From assembly GCA_002812745.2 (NCBI GenBank), contig NCSJ02000149.1, positions 36,279 to 100,278 on the forward strand: a stretch of 64,000 nucleotides of DNA. Direction: 5' to 3'. Of this stretch, positions 22,424-33,735 are shown piece by piece. Each line of letters opens with the position of its first letter. The stretch's first letter is position 1. The notes beneath the pieces were generated by a model, which ran no database searches, was not told where the DNA came from, and was given only the letters and a program-made list of their open reading frames with translations. A program made the translations under genes and the position numbers. Source of the stretch: Scytalidium lignicola. Taxonomy: Eukaryota > Ascomycota > Leotiomycetes.

Positions 22424-25400
22424 TTAATAAGCGCAAGGACACTCCACCTCATCATAAGTCAATGCCACCGGCGCCTCAGTCTCATAATAGGGTATCTGGG
22501 CATCTCCCTGCCAAAGCGGCATCCACGGCCTCATATCAATATTATTTGGCGTACTATATGGATACTCTGTGTAAGTATACCAACCCGAGCCACAAACGAT
22601 AGACTTCGTCTCAGGATCTTGTGTACACACTGGCGCGTTGGTTTGGAACGTGCTGAATTCTACCCACTCATCTTGTTGGGGGATCAGGACTCGTTGCGAG
22701 GGCAAGCTGACTAGGTGACCGGCGCAGGTAAGGTAAAATATGGCAGGCTCAAAATCTGGACTAGGCCAGGGGCCGAACATTGGGGAGGAATAACCATCGT
22801 TTCGAGAGAGCTTTTTACCGTCTACATGAGCCTGTCCGTGTCCTGTTATGGAGAAGCAGGAGACTTGAGTTTGAAGTGGGCAGGACGTTGCGGTTGTTGC
22901 GGTTGTACTTCCCACTGTAGTTGTCACTGCGGTCAAAGAATAGACCATTGAGCCGATGTTTGAAGTGACAACCTTTCCTAACACATCACTAACAGCGGTG
23001 GCAGTACTTGTTACGGTGCCAGAGTATGAAGTTGAGGTTGATGTGTAGAAAGTCTTGGTGACGGTTCCAGTAGCCACTTGTGAGCATCCATAGGAAATCT
23101 TGCTAGAATCCCACGTTGATATGAAAGTGGGTGCCGGGACCTGTCGTTTTCCTAGCTGTGGTGTGGGGGTTGCGGTGACTGTTGGAAGTGATAATGTGGC
23201 CTTGAGTAAGGTTGTTGGAACGGGATGATCAGGGAGACCTCTCTTTAGATACTGAGTACCAAGAGCTTGAGTGCCAGAAGTATAGATAAACGAGGTGCTG
23301 GGAACCGTTGTAGTAATGGTAATGATGGAAGTTTGAGTAGTCGAGAGATACACTGTTGAGTCAGTTGTAATAGTTTGGGTAACAGTGGTACCAACGGTGC
23401 TAGGAGTGGTGACAGTAGAAACGGCATAGGCAGCGGATGTTGGCGGGCTATATCCGATATAAGAAGTACAGAAGTCTTCACCGACGCTTCTCAGTGAAGC
23501 AATTTCAGCAGCTGATGGTATATCATTAGGAACATTGAAACACGTGGTCTGCCCGGGGTAATTTGGCGATGGAGCGAGTGCAAGTGGTGATCCCGATCCC
23601 CAGACAATTGAGTTTGCTGCATTGGAGTAGGAAGTCATCTGTAATTGCCCAGCTGGACAAGAGCCACCCGAAGCTGGTGCTTGTTGGGCGCTGAAGCCGA
23701 TGGAAGTCTCCGAAATGATTGAAACTGGCTGACCGTATGGAGCATTTAGAATATTCACATCAATGTTAAGCGCTGATCTCATGATCGGAATGAAAGTGAC
23801 TTTTGAGTTGGTAGTGAATGACGGGTATGTGAACTGAACGCTTGGCTGCCAATTCGTAAATGAACTTGCCGATTGTTGATTGTAATCGAGGTAAAGAGAG
23901 GCTTGATTCAGGTTGATGGTGGCACCTCCAATAACATCGACGGCGGAATCTGTTGACCATTGTACGCCAATGCTGTATATCATTGATGGTCTAGATAAAA
24001 GATCAGTATCAGAACCTTAATCAATAGTTATTGGGAGAAACAAATGCACTTACGTGATGGTAAACTCTCCTGGAACGTTGACCGGCTGGAAACTTCCCGT
24101 AGAAAGCGCAAAATCAAAGTTTCCACTGAATGGCCCAGTAGCCTTCATCTCCATAAGCAGATGGGCTTGGGAGCTGACTGTGGGTGTCATATAAGCGCTG
24201 ATTATCTTGTTTGATCCCATCTCAATCATCACTCTTCCAACAAATTGAACCTCACTAACAAACATCGAGCAGTCCACGCAAGAAATAGTATTGCTTCCTT
24301 GTGCTGCGATGACTGTGTTTTGTAATCCACCAAAGTCGATGTTCCATGAATATGTGTAATCCCAATATGTAGCAGTAGGAACATTCATCCAGCATCCTGT
24401 CAATGCACACTCAATGGCAGCGCGGTTTTGATATGCGTCATCAACGTCATCATAGAGTTCTTTCAGATCACAGATAAGTTCAGAGAGACCATCGGTGAAT
24501 TCCTCGAGGATAGCACCAACAATTTCACTGCAGCCTATTTCCCACAGCCATTTCCACCAAGTCTCATCATTGATATCTTCACGTTTTCGAAGACTTGATC
24601 GACGCCTGAGATCTGACTGAGCAGGTGTTGTCGAGACGAAGGTAGACATACCGAAGATATTGCTTGCACTGCGCTTTGTTGGAGAAACGACGTATTGACC
24701 ATCAGAACAATATCCGTTGAGGCCATTTTGTGCTTTGTTATACAAATCAGATGGAGGACTCAATCCAGAATCTTCGAGTTGCTGCTCAAGTGCATTTTGC
24801 AGAGTTGTGTTGGTTGGGTCTGGAGCTGGAACATCCACCGGTTGTTGTAGTACGGGTGGGAGATCCTTGACAATATTACCGTCCGAATCATAGGTAGTAT
24901 TTCTCGTGAGGAAGTCGACGATAGATTTCTCCTCTGGTGTCAAATCGGCATACGCAACCCCAGTAGAAGTGGCGGTTGGCGGCGTGCTCGACGATGTGAT
25001 GGTAGGAGCGGCATTTGAGCAATATGCTGTCATTGGAACGTTGTCGCTGTAGGTACCATCGACGGTGGTTGCTATTCCCATGCTTACTTCCATTGTGTAA
25101 GCAACATCAGTCCAGGTCACTGCAGTTACACTCAACGTGATCGAGAGCGAAGATGCATCTAAGGCGGACGATGAGACGAAATATACCCCTCTTTGGTTTG
25201 GAGGATTGCAGCCTTCAGTATTGGTAACAATGACAAGGTTTGACGATGGCCATTCGTTAATGATATTGTAGGCATTCTGATTATTTACCTTGATCGTGAT
25301 CGAACCAGCACTACAAGTAACTGCGCCAATACCAGCCGCGTTCTCCATTGTAACCTGAGGATATTGCATCGCATATTCCACAGACAGCACCTGGGTTGCA

Positions 25401-27283
25401 AAATCTCGATACCACAGCTGAGCATAGTTGGACGGCGCTAGATTGAGGAAGGAAGATGTATCTACATCTGGATTTGGTGCTGGGATGAACTCGGCAGGCT
25501 CCGTCTCTGGATCAGGACCACATGCACCCAGACTGGGTGTAGGTGTGGGGGTTGCCTTTGTTCCTGTAGCTGAGCTGAGGGTTGGGAAGGTTGTAAGAGA
25601 TGATAGAGGAGCAGCCCCTGAAATCGTAGTGTAGGTTGTACCATCTGGACATAGACTGCCTAAAATAATTAGCATTTCTAGAACATTGTATTTTGCAAAA
25701 GCATGGAGGACATACTAAGGCTCTTAGCACCAATATTGACAGGTATACAATTCTTCGGGACATTTCCGTCGAAGACTGCGATTACCAAATTATCCAACAC
25801 GCAAAATGAGGCTTCACCTCCCGCAAAGCTCTCATTTTGCCAAGTTAACTTGCCATTAGTAAGGCCAAATGTTCCTTGAACCGGCCCGGGATTAGTGGAA
25901 CCAATAAAGGGAGCATTGGGCACACCATAATCGGCACCAACGATGAGACCGTTATCACTAAGTCTAGTACCAGGATTTCCCCAAGTGAACTGATACGCGT
26001 CAGCGTCCTTGCAAGATGCTTGGAGAGTTCCATCACCTATTAGTCCTGGCGCATTGTAAGTTTGACGTTTCGAAATAGTCACTGTTGGTTCCGGTGCCTG
26101 TGGCGGCGCTTCTACGGGCTCAAAGAAGAGGACCATGATATCTGGCGTTGCTGTTGAAGCAGTTGATGTTGTTGTTGTCGTAGTCGTAGTTGAAGTAGTA
26201 TACATCAAGCAAGTACATGCCGAACTAACCCTTGAGGGTGAACTTTTACAGTTTGCAAGGAAGGTGGGAATTGCAGCTGTATCAGTATTTACCGTAGTGG
26301 TATATGTTTGGCAGAAGGCGCTTGCACTGGATGTGTATTTAGGATTCTTGAGCGCGTTAAGACAGTTGTCGCCATTGCATACTGGCGCTCCTGTTACAAC
26401 TAGCCGGGTGCTAGTTGTGCTTGTTGCGGAGGTCGTAGATGGAGAGACGGTAGATGCGGTAGATGATGTGGTCAATGTTGTACTGGAGGAGCTTGCAGTT
26501 GACGAAATAACTGTTGAGGAGAGCGAGCCCGAAGGGTTTTCAGTCGATGAAACGACTGTCGAGGAAATTGAACTAGACGCGAGAGCTCTAGAAGATGAAG
26601 ACAAAAACGAAGGCGAAATGATTGATGAAGTCGTGCTAGGAGCTAAACTGCTCGATATAGGGAGACCAGGAGATGAGATGATCGAAGAGGAGCTAGACGG
26701 CAAACTACTTGAACACGACGAAGACAAACCGTTTGTCTTCGTACATATACATGGAGGACCTATACGTGTTCTCCAAGAGATATCACTAGAAGTGGTGTTT
26801 GACGCAGTTGAATTATATCCAACCCCTAAACTCAAACTAGAAGACGTAGCAGCCGAGGAAGTAGAAGACGTGACAGTTGAAGTAGAAGACGTAATAGTTG
26901 AAGATGTAGAAGATGTAACAGCTAAAGAAGCTGCGGATGTACCAGTTGTCGCAAACGAAGATGTGGCTGAAGTTGGCAAACAGGAACAAGCGGAGCTAAC
27001 TCTACTTGGCAGCCCACCACATCCATTCAGCCATGTTGGAATAGCCGTTGGTTCTGTGCTCACCGAAGATGTGTAAGATGCACAGAATGTGCTAGCTGTC
27101 GAAATGTACCTTGTATCAAGCAGGTTTCGGAGGCAATTGTCTTGGTTCTGTGTGGAGCTGGTTAGCAGCAATTCTATAGCTCGAAGAAGGATGGGGCCTA
27201 GAAATTCTTACACAAACAACAGCAGAAGTAACAAACGCGGGTGCCACGATGGCAAGAACAGCAAAAGAGAGGACATGCATCAT
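22424..27283 (-). CDS. large secreted modular protein (two Cys modules, DUF7908-, DUF7029- and DUF7223-like regions)
   Basis: Four exons, complement(join(22424..23990,24054..25659,25716..27147,27212..27283)), with introns of 63, 56 and 64 bp in consistent phase, give 1558 residues and no stop. Exon 1 is a signal peptide (MMHVLSFAVLAIVAPAFVTS) ending in Cys24. A Cys module (about 24-81, CNQDNCLRNLL...VSSACSCL) is followed by a long Ser/Thr-rich stalk, then a second copy of the module (CNGDNCLNAL...VSSACTCL). Next is a region with SCKDADAYQF and GEASFCVLDN that resembles DUF7908. A DUF7029-like region opens exon 3, and a DUF7223-like region crosses the exon 3/4 junction. Five Lys-Arg sites suggest Kex2 processing. 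There is no GPI signal or membrane anchor at the C-terminus (CPCAY). It is likely a heavily O-glycosylated wall or extracellular protein. Its function is unknown, and the domain names are from memory. Confidence 0.85.
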
Positions 27284-28767
27284 GAAGGAGGTTGATGCAC
27301 TAGCACTTCGTACAAAGACAAGAGTAATACAAAATTACTCAAAAGCACGACGCCTAGAAAAATACTTACCGGGAGAGTTCTTTACCTCTTATATCCTAAA
27401 AGTCCCCCCAATAATTCTGACGGCTCCCATCCATAGCAGGGTAAAGAAAATGTTTCTCTAATGCTCTTTTGTGGCTTGCTGAACTTTCCCATAGTAAGAT
27501 CAATTCCATCTACTTTCTTGAACCTAAAACGGGCGGGGAGGCGTTGTTCTAACCCAAACTATCAGGCTTGGCTTGGATCTTTTTAAAGATTGATTTCCAA
27601 TAGATGGGCGGGTCATCCCCTACGTGTACTACACCATTGCATAGCAGCAGGTGAGAGTCAAGCTGCTTCTCTTCCGAGAAGAAACTACTCATGAGACCGC
27701 ATACAAAGAATACGCGCCGGAGACGGATGTGGAGATCATTTAAACTGTGGAGATCTTACAGGTCTAGATTTGACAACTCGTAGTTCAGCAGCTATGAGGT
27801 AAGCCACATGTAAAGAATGGCAAGACGCCAAGGCCGGAAACTTGAAGGTAAGAATAAATGTTAAGAAGAGTGAGATCGTTTCCGAACACGCTTAGTACAA
27901 CGCAGGCGGATTTGGGGTTGTCGGCATTGTTGGCCCCTGAGTTTCGGTGGCACCGAAAGCAAACCCAACCCATAAGAGACATTCGCAAAGCGGAGAAGCC
28001 ACTATCGATTTGCGGCTGCGCTGAAGCACTATTGGCACACAAACAAACCCCAAACGCTTTGCCGTGCTTAAGACAGCAATCGGAAAAGCTTAACATGGGA
28101 ACGCTTCGTCGCCAAGCGCAGCTATCGCGTTGCGCTATGCCATTGCTGGATTCGATCTCATAACTCCATCTAAACTCGGAACCCTCTCGTACGGCCGTCT
28201 TGCCGGAAACGTTCACTTTGACATTTTTGATCAAAATAGAAATAGAGCACATTTATGTGGTTTGTGAGGTACCACTCCAGTACTTAAAACTACTCAGTCT
28301 GGTAGTGTTATTAGTGTCCTGGTGGTTTCAGTAGACCAACTATGTGATCCTGAGCAAAGTCAGCAAAGCATAGGCCAGGAGAAGACTGTTCTAGACCCTA
28401 GATCATACAAGTCTAGCCAAAATTTAAAATTAGTGCTTACCCACGATGATACCGTATTCTGTTCTGGCTAGCTAAACCTAAAAAAACACTAGTACTACTA
28501 TTTGCATAATCTATATCTTTCCACATATTTTTATACGTAAACTTATACTTTATCATACCTTTCAATATTAATGAAGAGATTTTTAAAATCATTTACCTTC
28601 AATATTTAGTTAAAAATTGATAAAGTATTAAAAATGATGTTCTCACTTACACAAACCTCGAATATGTGTACGATTAGTAAGAGGATCGAAAGGGAGGCTA
28701 GAGGAGATTTGAATAGTGTTTAACTATAGTAGAATCTAATGAGTCGAATGAAAGATGATCGTAATGC
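27284..28767. other. intergenic stretch, no gene supported
   Basis: It holds the promoter of the modular protein gene (minus strand) and the 3' flank of the AAA ATPase. Overlapping open frames on both strands at 27785-28252 have ordinary GC but no motif, no signal peptide and no intron-exon structure that I can defend. The part from 28260 to 28760 is AT-rich. Confidence 0.4.
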
Positions 28768-31152
28768 CTAGAATGATGGAATAGAAACACTAAAGAGATA
28801 ATGAAAGGAATTCAAGCGCTCAATACAGCCCAAATGCCTGAGATATACGGAGTATAGAACGCATTTACATGCCTGGCCTTCTTCCCTCATTGCCAACACT
28901 GTCTCGATAGCATTTCTTGTAAGCAGCTGCTTCTTCCGAACAGCCAATAAAAATGCTGTTTTAATGATATTCTTAATCTGCCGGCCATTCAACTCCTTCC
29001 TAGCTAATTCATCTAGATCTTCCTCCGAGAGATCGCTCTTCTGGCTGCTGTTGCGCAGGAAATTTGCCCAGATCTGTCTCCTCGACTCTGTCGTCAGATT
29101 AGGATACGCCATGGAGACGTGGATACGAGACTGGAAGGCCGCATCCATGTCAGATACGCGGTTAGTTGTAAGGAATAGAATTCCTTCATAGTATTCCAGC
29201 ATACGTAGAAAGATGGAAACAAGTTGGCTCCTCCTTAGATCATGGGCCGTTCGTGGCTCCAGGAACACATCGCATTCATCCAAGAGAAGAATCGCATTCC
29301 ACTTTGCGACCATCTCGAGGATGCCCTGCAGTGCTGTCTCAACTTCTGTGGGAGTCGTACCCAGGTCGCCAGCGGACATCATATAGAGTGGAAGATGCAT
29401 AGTTTCAGCAACAGATTCAGCCGTGAGGGTCTTGCCTACTCCTGGGGACCCGGAGAGGAGCATTATGATTCCCTTTCCTTTGCCTTCGATTATATCGTCG
29501 AATCGATTTTTATTCTCGACCTGTGATTCCACAAAAGACATCAATAGTTCTTTCGTATCAGAAGGGAGAACTAGTGAGTTGAAAGCATTGTCATTCCATG
29601 TGATTTCCGAGATGAAGTCAACGAAGAAGTAGACTGGTTTAAGTCAGCATCTATGCCGTCTAAAATCATCAAGCTTAAGAGAATACATACGCCACTTTTT
29701 GAGCTTAAGTGAATATCCTTTACTAATAGATTTGCAAATCAAGTGCGCCTCGGGAGCAAGTCGTATTTTTGGCTGTTCTTCACCATGAGTAAAGTCATTC
29801 TGTAGGGAAGTAGTAATATTTGAAGATGAATTTCTCATTTCCACCTCCTCTACTTCGTATTCCTTATCTTTAAGAGGACTAAGGGCTTCACATCGCTATG
29901 GATCGAACCGGTGAAAGGATTCTGTATCGATTATAATTCGTCCAGAAACCTAGGAAAATTGTTAAATTGTAATTTGCTCATACATAACCTTTGAAATTTC
30001 ACACTGCGCTTACCGTTAATGGAATCATCTTCCCTTGGGTGCCCCAGGTGAGTGCAACACCATTATAGGACTTGTAGTGATGACCAGCCAACTTTTCAAA
30101 TTTCTCTCCTCTAGCAATCAGGATCTCCTTGATTGCTTCTTTTTCTGGGTGAAATGAGAGTGGACAAGCATTCAAATCCTTGATTGGTCTCGTTCCAGTA
30201 AATGAGAAGATATTGATGAATTCATTACCTCGACCGAAGTTAGACCCATCCCACGAGATAGGCTCCAGGCGCAAATTGAAAGCGTCACCACACTGGGTTT
30301 TCTCATAGTCGCCGTGATGGAAAGATAGAGCTTTTGGAGCACCAAACTGCCGTACGTATATCACAGCGCCTGGCTGGAAAATTGCCCATAGATGCTTGTA
30401 CGTGGTAACACCGTGAACAACACAGTCCTCCAGAGCCTTGATAGTGTCCTTCAGCTCCTCGTTTAATAGCCCATGCAGCAGGTCTAGATGCTCCTTCGTC
30501 TTTACATCCTTCTCAACATCTCTCGCCTCAGTGAAATTGAGCCATCGGTGCACAAAGGGTGCAAAAGGTGCATCAAATTCTAGTCGGTCCAACTCGCAGG
30601 TCACCCCAGGGTACCCCTCAAAGACGCTGCCCAGGACTTTCTTCAATGATGGACTTTGTACGACAATGGAATCAATATCAAATTTTCGTCTTCCATCAAA
30701 ACACTTCTTCTTCCGTGCAAGCACTGCGTATTTCTGTGTTTCCTCTGTCTCGGCTGCCTCCTCGACATCGGTTGGATATTTATCTAGCCATTGTGCTCGA
30801 CCTCGACTATCTTCAGGACCCAGATACAAGGATTTAATGTCGCTGATTGAACCGACAGGCGCATTTTTCAGTACGGGATCTTTTTCTGATGCTGTCATCT
30901 CTGCAGATTCACTCTTTGGTGCCTTGGTTCCACTGTCTGTAGAACCTTTGTCAGTTGACGACTTAACTATCTGTAGATTATATAGACATCGCTGGTATTC
31001 ACTAAGAGGCTGTCATATACTGTATCTATGGATTCACTGCTTACCACTGAAGCGGCCGTTTCTAGGCAGGAATCATCCACTAACTGCGGCCCGCTTGACT
31101 CACACCGCTCACTGGAAGGGCCCATAAGGTTGACACAGCCTCTGTTCTGCAT
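28768..31152 (-). pseudogene. DUF7025-AAA ATPase with a single premature stop
   Basis: Five exons, complement(join(28768..29633,29691..29949,30014..30970,31045..31152)) plus the short start exon included at 31045-31152, are all in phase: 2190 bp, 730 codons counting one internal TAG at 29898-29896. The N-terminal half has the DUF7025 layout (FAPFVHRWLNF, HLWAIFQPGAVIYV, FNIFSF-like INIFSFTGTRPI). A SGRIIIDTESFHRFDP block comes just before the stop. The C-terminal AAA module has Walker A GSPGVGKT, Walker B LLLDECDVFLE (Cys for the usual Ala) and sensor TTNRV. Everything else is intact, so this is a one-base null allele (CAG to TAG fits), a sequencing error or a readthrough site. The ATG at 31152 is inferred from a good GTAAGC/CTACAG intron; a start at 30898 is possible. 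The role in the cell is unknown. Confidence 0.8.
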
Positions 31153-31532
31153 ATGCTTACATGTATGCTTATGTGATGTTATGAACACTCTGGAGTGCTT
31201 GATTGGGATGTAATTGTGATGGCTAATGCGGAGCAAATACTGTAGTGGTAAAATGCCCGGTGAGTGCAGATATTTATCATTGTTAATCCTAGTAGCTAAA
31301 ATATAGTACTTTGTCCTCGCAGTTCATTGCAGCTCAGCTAGCTGTATAAGTGAAATTATATCTATTATGACTCGACCTCAAACCAAGAGTCGCTGCCTGC
31401 AATCCATCAATAGATCATCACTATTTGCGTATGCTTGCCTAGAACTCTGATTACACGTGATCCCGACGAATTTCCCACCCCTGCGAATTTCCCACATTTT
31501 ACCCCTTAACCACCAACACTTCAGCCACCAAT
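31153..31532. other. upstream flank of the AAA gene and left flank of the Fot1-like element
   Basis: No gene is seen. At 31465-31500 two CGAATTTCCCAC strings repeat directly; they are probably subterminal repeats of the Fot1-like element whose transposase starts at 31533. Confidence 0.4.
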
Positions 31533-32246
31533 ATGAAGGTCAACGAAGCTCTAATGCAAAAAGCGATTGCAAATTTGAAATCGCAAGAGCGGCCCAATTT
31601 CAAGGCTACAGCTGAAAAATACTCTCTAGAACGAACCACGCTTGCAAAACGATTTAAAGGCCAACATGGCTCCATGAAGGATGCTTCTTCCACACACAAA
31701 CAACGCCTCAATGACATCCAGGAACAGGTCTTAATTGATCAAATCAATCTACTTACCGACCGAGGAATGCCTCCAACCTGTCAGGTTGTTCATAATATGG
31801 CAGAGGAGATTATACAAGCACCTTTAGGAAAGAACTGGGTGGGGTAATTTGTAAGATACCATGAGAAGGAGATTACTAGTGTATATTTAAAGAATATGGA
31901 CTATCATCGTATCAAATCTGAATACAAGCCTATCTTTGAGCATTATTATTAAATAGTTGAGTAGTTTTAAGTTTGTTATGGCGTTATATAGCTTTAGTTA
32001 TTCATGACTAACTAGAACCCTTACAATTGTCCTCTGGTATTCAAAAACATTGTATTAGGCTTGAAAACATATACAATGTTGATGAAAAAGGATTCTTGAT
32101 CGGGTTTATGAAGTCTTTTAAGAGAGTTATGACCTCAAAGGCTCATCATGCTAGCAAAGTTAAAAATGTGCAAGATAAGAGCAGAAAGTTTATTACTATC
32201 TTAGCTTGTATCTCAGCAACTGGGAAAGCTCTTCTACCAAGCCTTA
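31533..32246 (+). pseudogene. Fot1/pogo-like transposase, 5' part, interrupted by a mariner insertion
   Basis: The ATG at 31533 begins MKVNEALMQKAIANL. A helix-turn-helix region follows (FKATAEKYSLERTTLAKRFKG), then RGMPPTCQVVHNMAEEI as in CENP-B-type DNA-binding regions. After a stop at 31847 and a frame change, DDE-domain sequence appears: NIYNVDEKGFLIGFMKSFKR and ITILACISATGKALLPSL. It is then cut at the TA dinucleotide 32245-32246 by the next element. I cannot identify a continuation of the transposase after 33501, so the 3' half may be lost or unrecognisable. It is not functional. Confidence 0.8.
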
Positions 32247-33499
32247 CGAGCCTGGGATCAAAAGTCTGTGTTTTATAGGCTATTTTAACGAGCTGATTGC
32301 GATAACCTCACATTCGAACACACTGACTTTTAATTAATTATGACTATTACTCCACCTAATCCAGAGCATCTTCCAGGCTTTGAAATCCTTACAAAACACA
32401 AAGAAGCGATACGCCAGCTTGTAAACTTTGCTGGTATTCCAATTCCAAAGCTAGAGAAGTACTACAAGCTTAGTTATTCTACAATCCTTAAAGTACTTCA
32501 TTATGAGGCTCCAGAACACACCTGGCCCTCTTGTACTAGCCGACCTCGAATGCTAAATGGACCACAGATACGCTAGATTATTGCTTACATTAGTTCTTCT
32601 TGGGAGTATCGAATCCTTGACTTCCAACACCTTCATGACGAGTTACACTTAGAATGTAGTACTCAAACGCTCGAACGCCGATTAAAAGAAGCTGGCTACT
32701 TCAGATGTGTAACATGCCAAAAGCCTTACCTTACACTTCTTCAAGCAAACAATCGAATGATCTGGGGGCTTGGGCATATCTTCTGGAGGAAAGAGTTTGA
32801 ATGGAGAAGGATATTATGGTCTGATGAAGTTACATTTTTAGTAGGTAGAAGAACAGTCAAGCAAAAAGTTACCCGGAATCTCTATGAGCGTTTTTGCAAG
32901 AATTGTATTCAGCATCAATTCCACCATGGTAGTACTACACTTGTGAATGCTTAGAGAGCAATTGGACATAATTATAAGAGTCCTCTGCTATTTGTCAAAG
33001 AATCTGGCAAGAAAGGAGCATTAACGTAAATGGATTATCTCTCTCAAATCCTCACACCTCATATCAAGTCTATTTTAGAGGATTTTGGAGCTTACACACA
33101 TGCTCTAGGGCTAGAACCTTTGTTTATGGAGGATAGGAATCCTGCTCATGGCCACAAGTCAATTCACAATTGCTGTGCTCAGTATCGAACAAAGTATAGG
33201 ATTATATTAATACCATATCCTTCTACAAGCCCTGATATGAATCCTATTGAGAAGTGCTGGCGATGGATTAAGCAATCGCTTCACAGGCGGCACAGACAAC
33301 CTACTAATGAGGATGAAATGCGCCAGTTTGTGCTAGAGGAATGGGATAGAATCCCACAAAAATGGATTAATGAGTTGATTGATAAGCAGGAGCATTGGGT
33401 TCATGTATTAGTAGAGCGTTGTGGGTGGGCAACCCCTAATTAAATTGATTATGGTGATGGTGATGCCCTGAAAAGCACAGACTTTTGATCCTAGGCTCG
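32247..33499 (+). mobile_element. Tc1/mariner element inserted in the Fot1-like transposase
   Basis: The 1253-bp element is flanked by TA on both sides (32245-32246 and 33500-33501), the Tc1/mariner target. Its inverted ends match over about 27 bases: CGAGCCTGGGATCAAAAGTC on the left and the complement of GACTTTTGATCCTAGGCTCG on the right, with transitions only. It contains one transposase frame. Confidence 0.9.
32340..33443 (+). pseudogene. Tc1/mariner DDE transposase with three RIP-type stops
   Basis: One frame of 368 codons including the terminal stop begins at ATG 32340. An HTH region (NFAGIPIPKLEKYYKLSYST) is followed by the DDE_3 catalytic core. The first Asp is in RILWSDEVTF, the second in LFMEDRNPAHGHKS and the third acidic residue in STSPDMNPIEKCWRWIKQ. 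The three stops (after PQIR, LVNA and GALT) replace expected Gln, Trp and Gln codons. No frameshift is present, so the copy was intact when it inserted and was then point-mutated. Confidence 0.9.
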
Positions 33500-33501
33500 T
33501 A

Positions 33502-33735
33502 ACAATACAGTAACTTATTCCTCTGGGTGCAAAGCACCCCTTGCGAGCGAAGCGAGTAACAAGCTTTGCTTATCTTGTAAAAAGTAACCGATTTATTTGA
33601 GATAATCGAATATTTTTACCAACTACCCCTGAGTAGTTAGTAAGTAATATTTTCCCACCTCTGAGTACAACCAACTATTACCCCTAGGTAGTTAGTAAGC
33701 GACATTTTCCCACCTCCGAGCGTAACCAACTATTA
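33502..33735. repeat. tandem copies of a TIR-like unit
   Basis: A roughly 58-bp unit occurs twice in direct orientation (about 33603-33664 and 33665-33730). Each has CCAACTA or ACCCCT, TAGTTAGTAAG, TTTTCCCACCTC and a GAGYRYAACCAACTA end. The unit resembles the inverted terminal repeat of the Fot1-like element at 46258-51010 (AGTTGG...GGTGGGAAA...ACCTAGGGGT). Just before it, GGGTGCAAAGCACCCC is a perfect hairpin (33526-33541). It is probably a terminus of the interrupted Fot1-like element or of a related MITE. Confidence 0.6.

Noticed and set aside
26135..27076. A 313-codon plus-strand frame rich in Val, Glu and Asp
   Set aside because: It is the complement of the Ser/Thr-rich stalk of the modular secreted protein, whose exon structure is well supported on the other strand.
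27785..28252. A 155-codon minus-strand frame as a gene
   Set aside because: An overlapping frame on the other strand is nearly as long, and neither shows a motif or a defendable gene structure.
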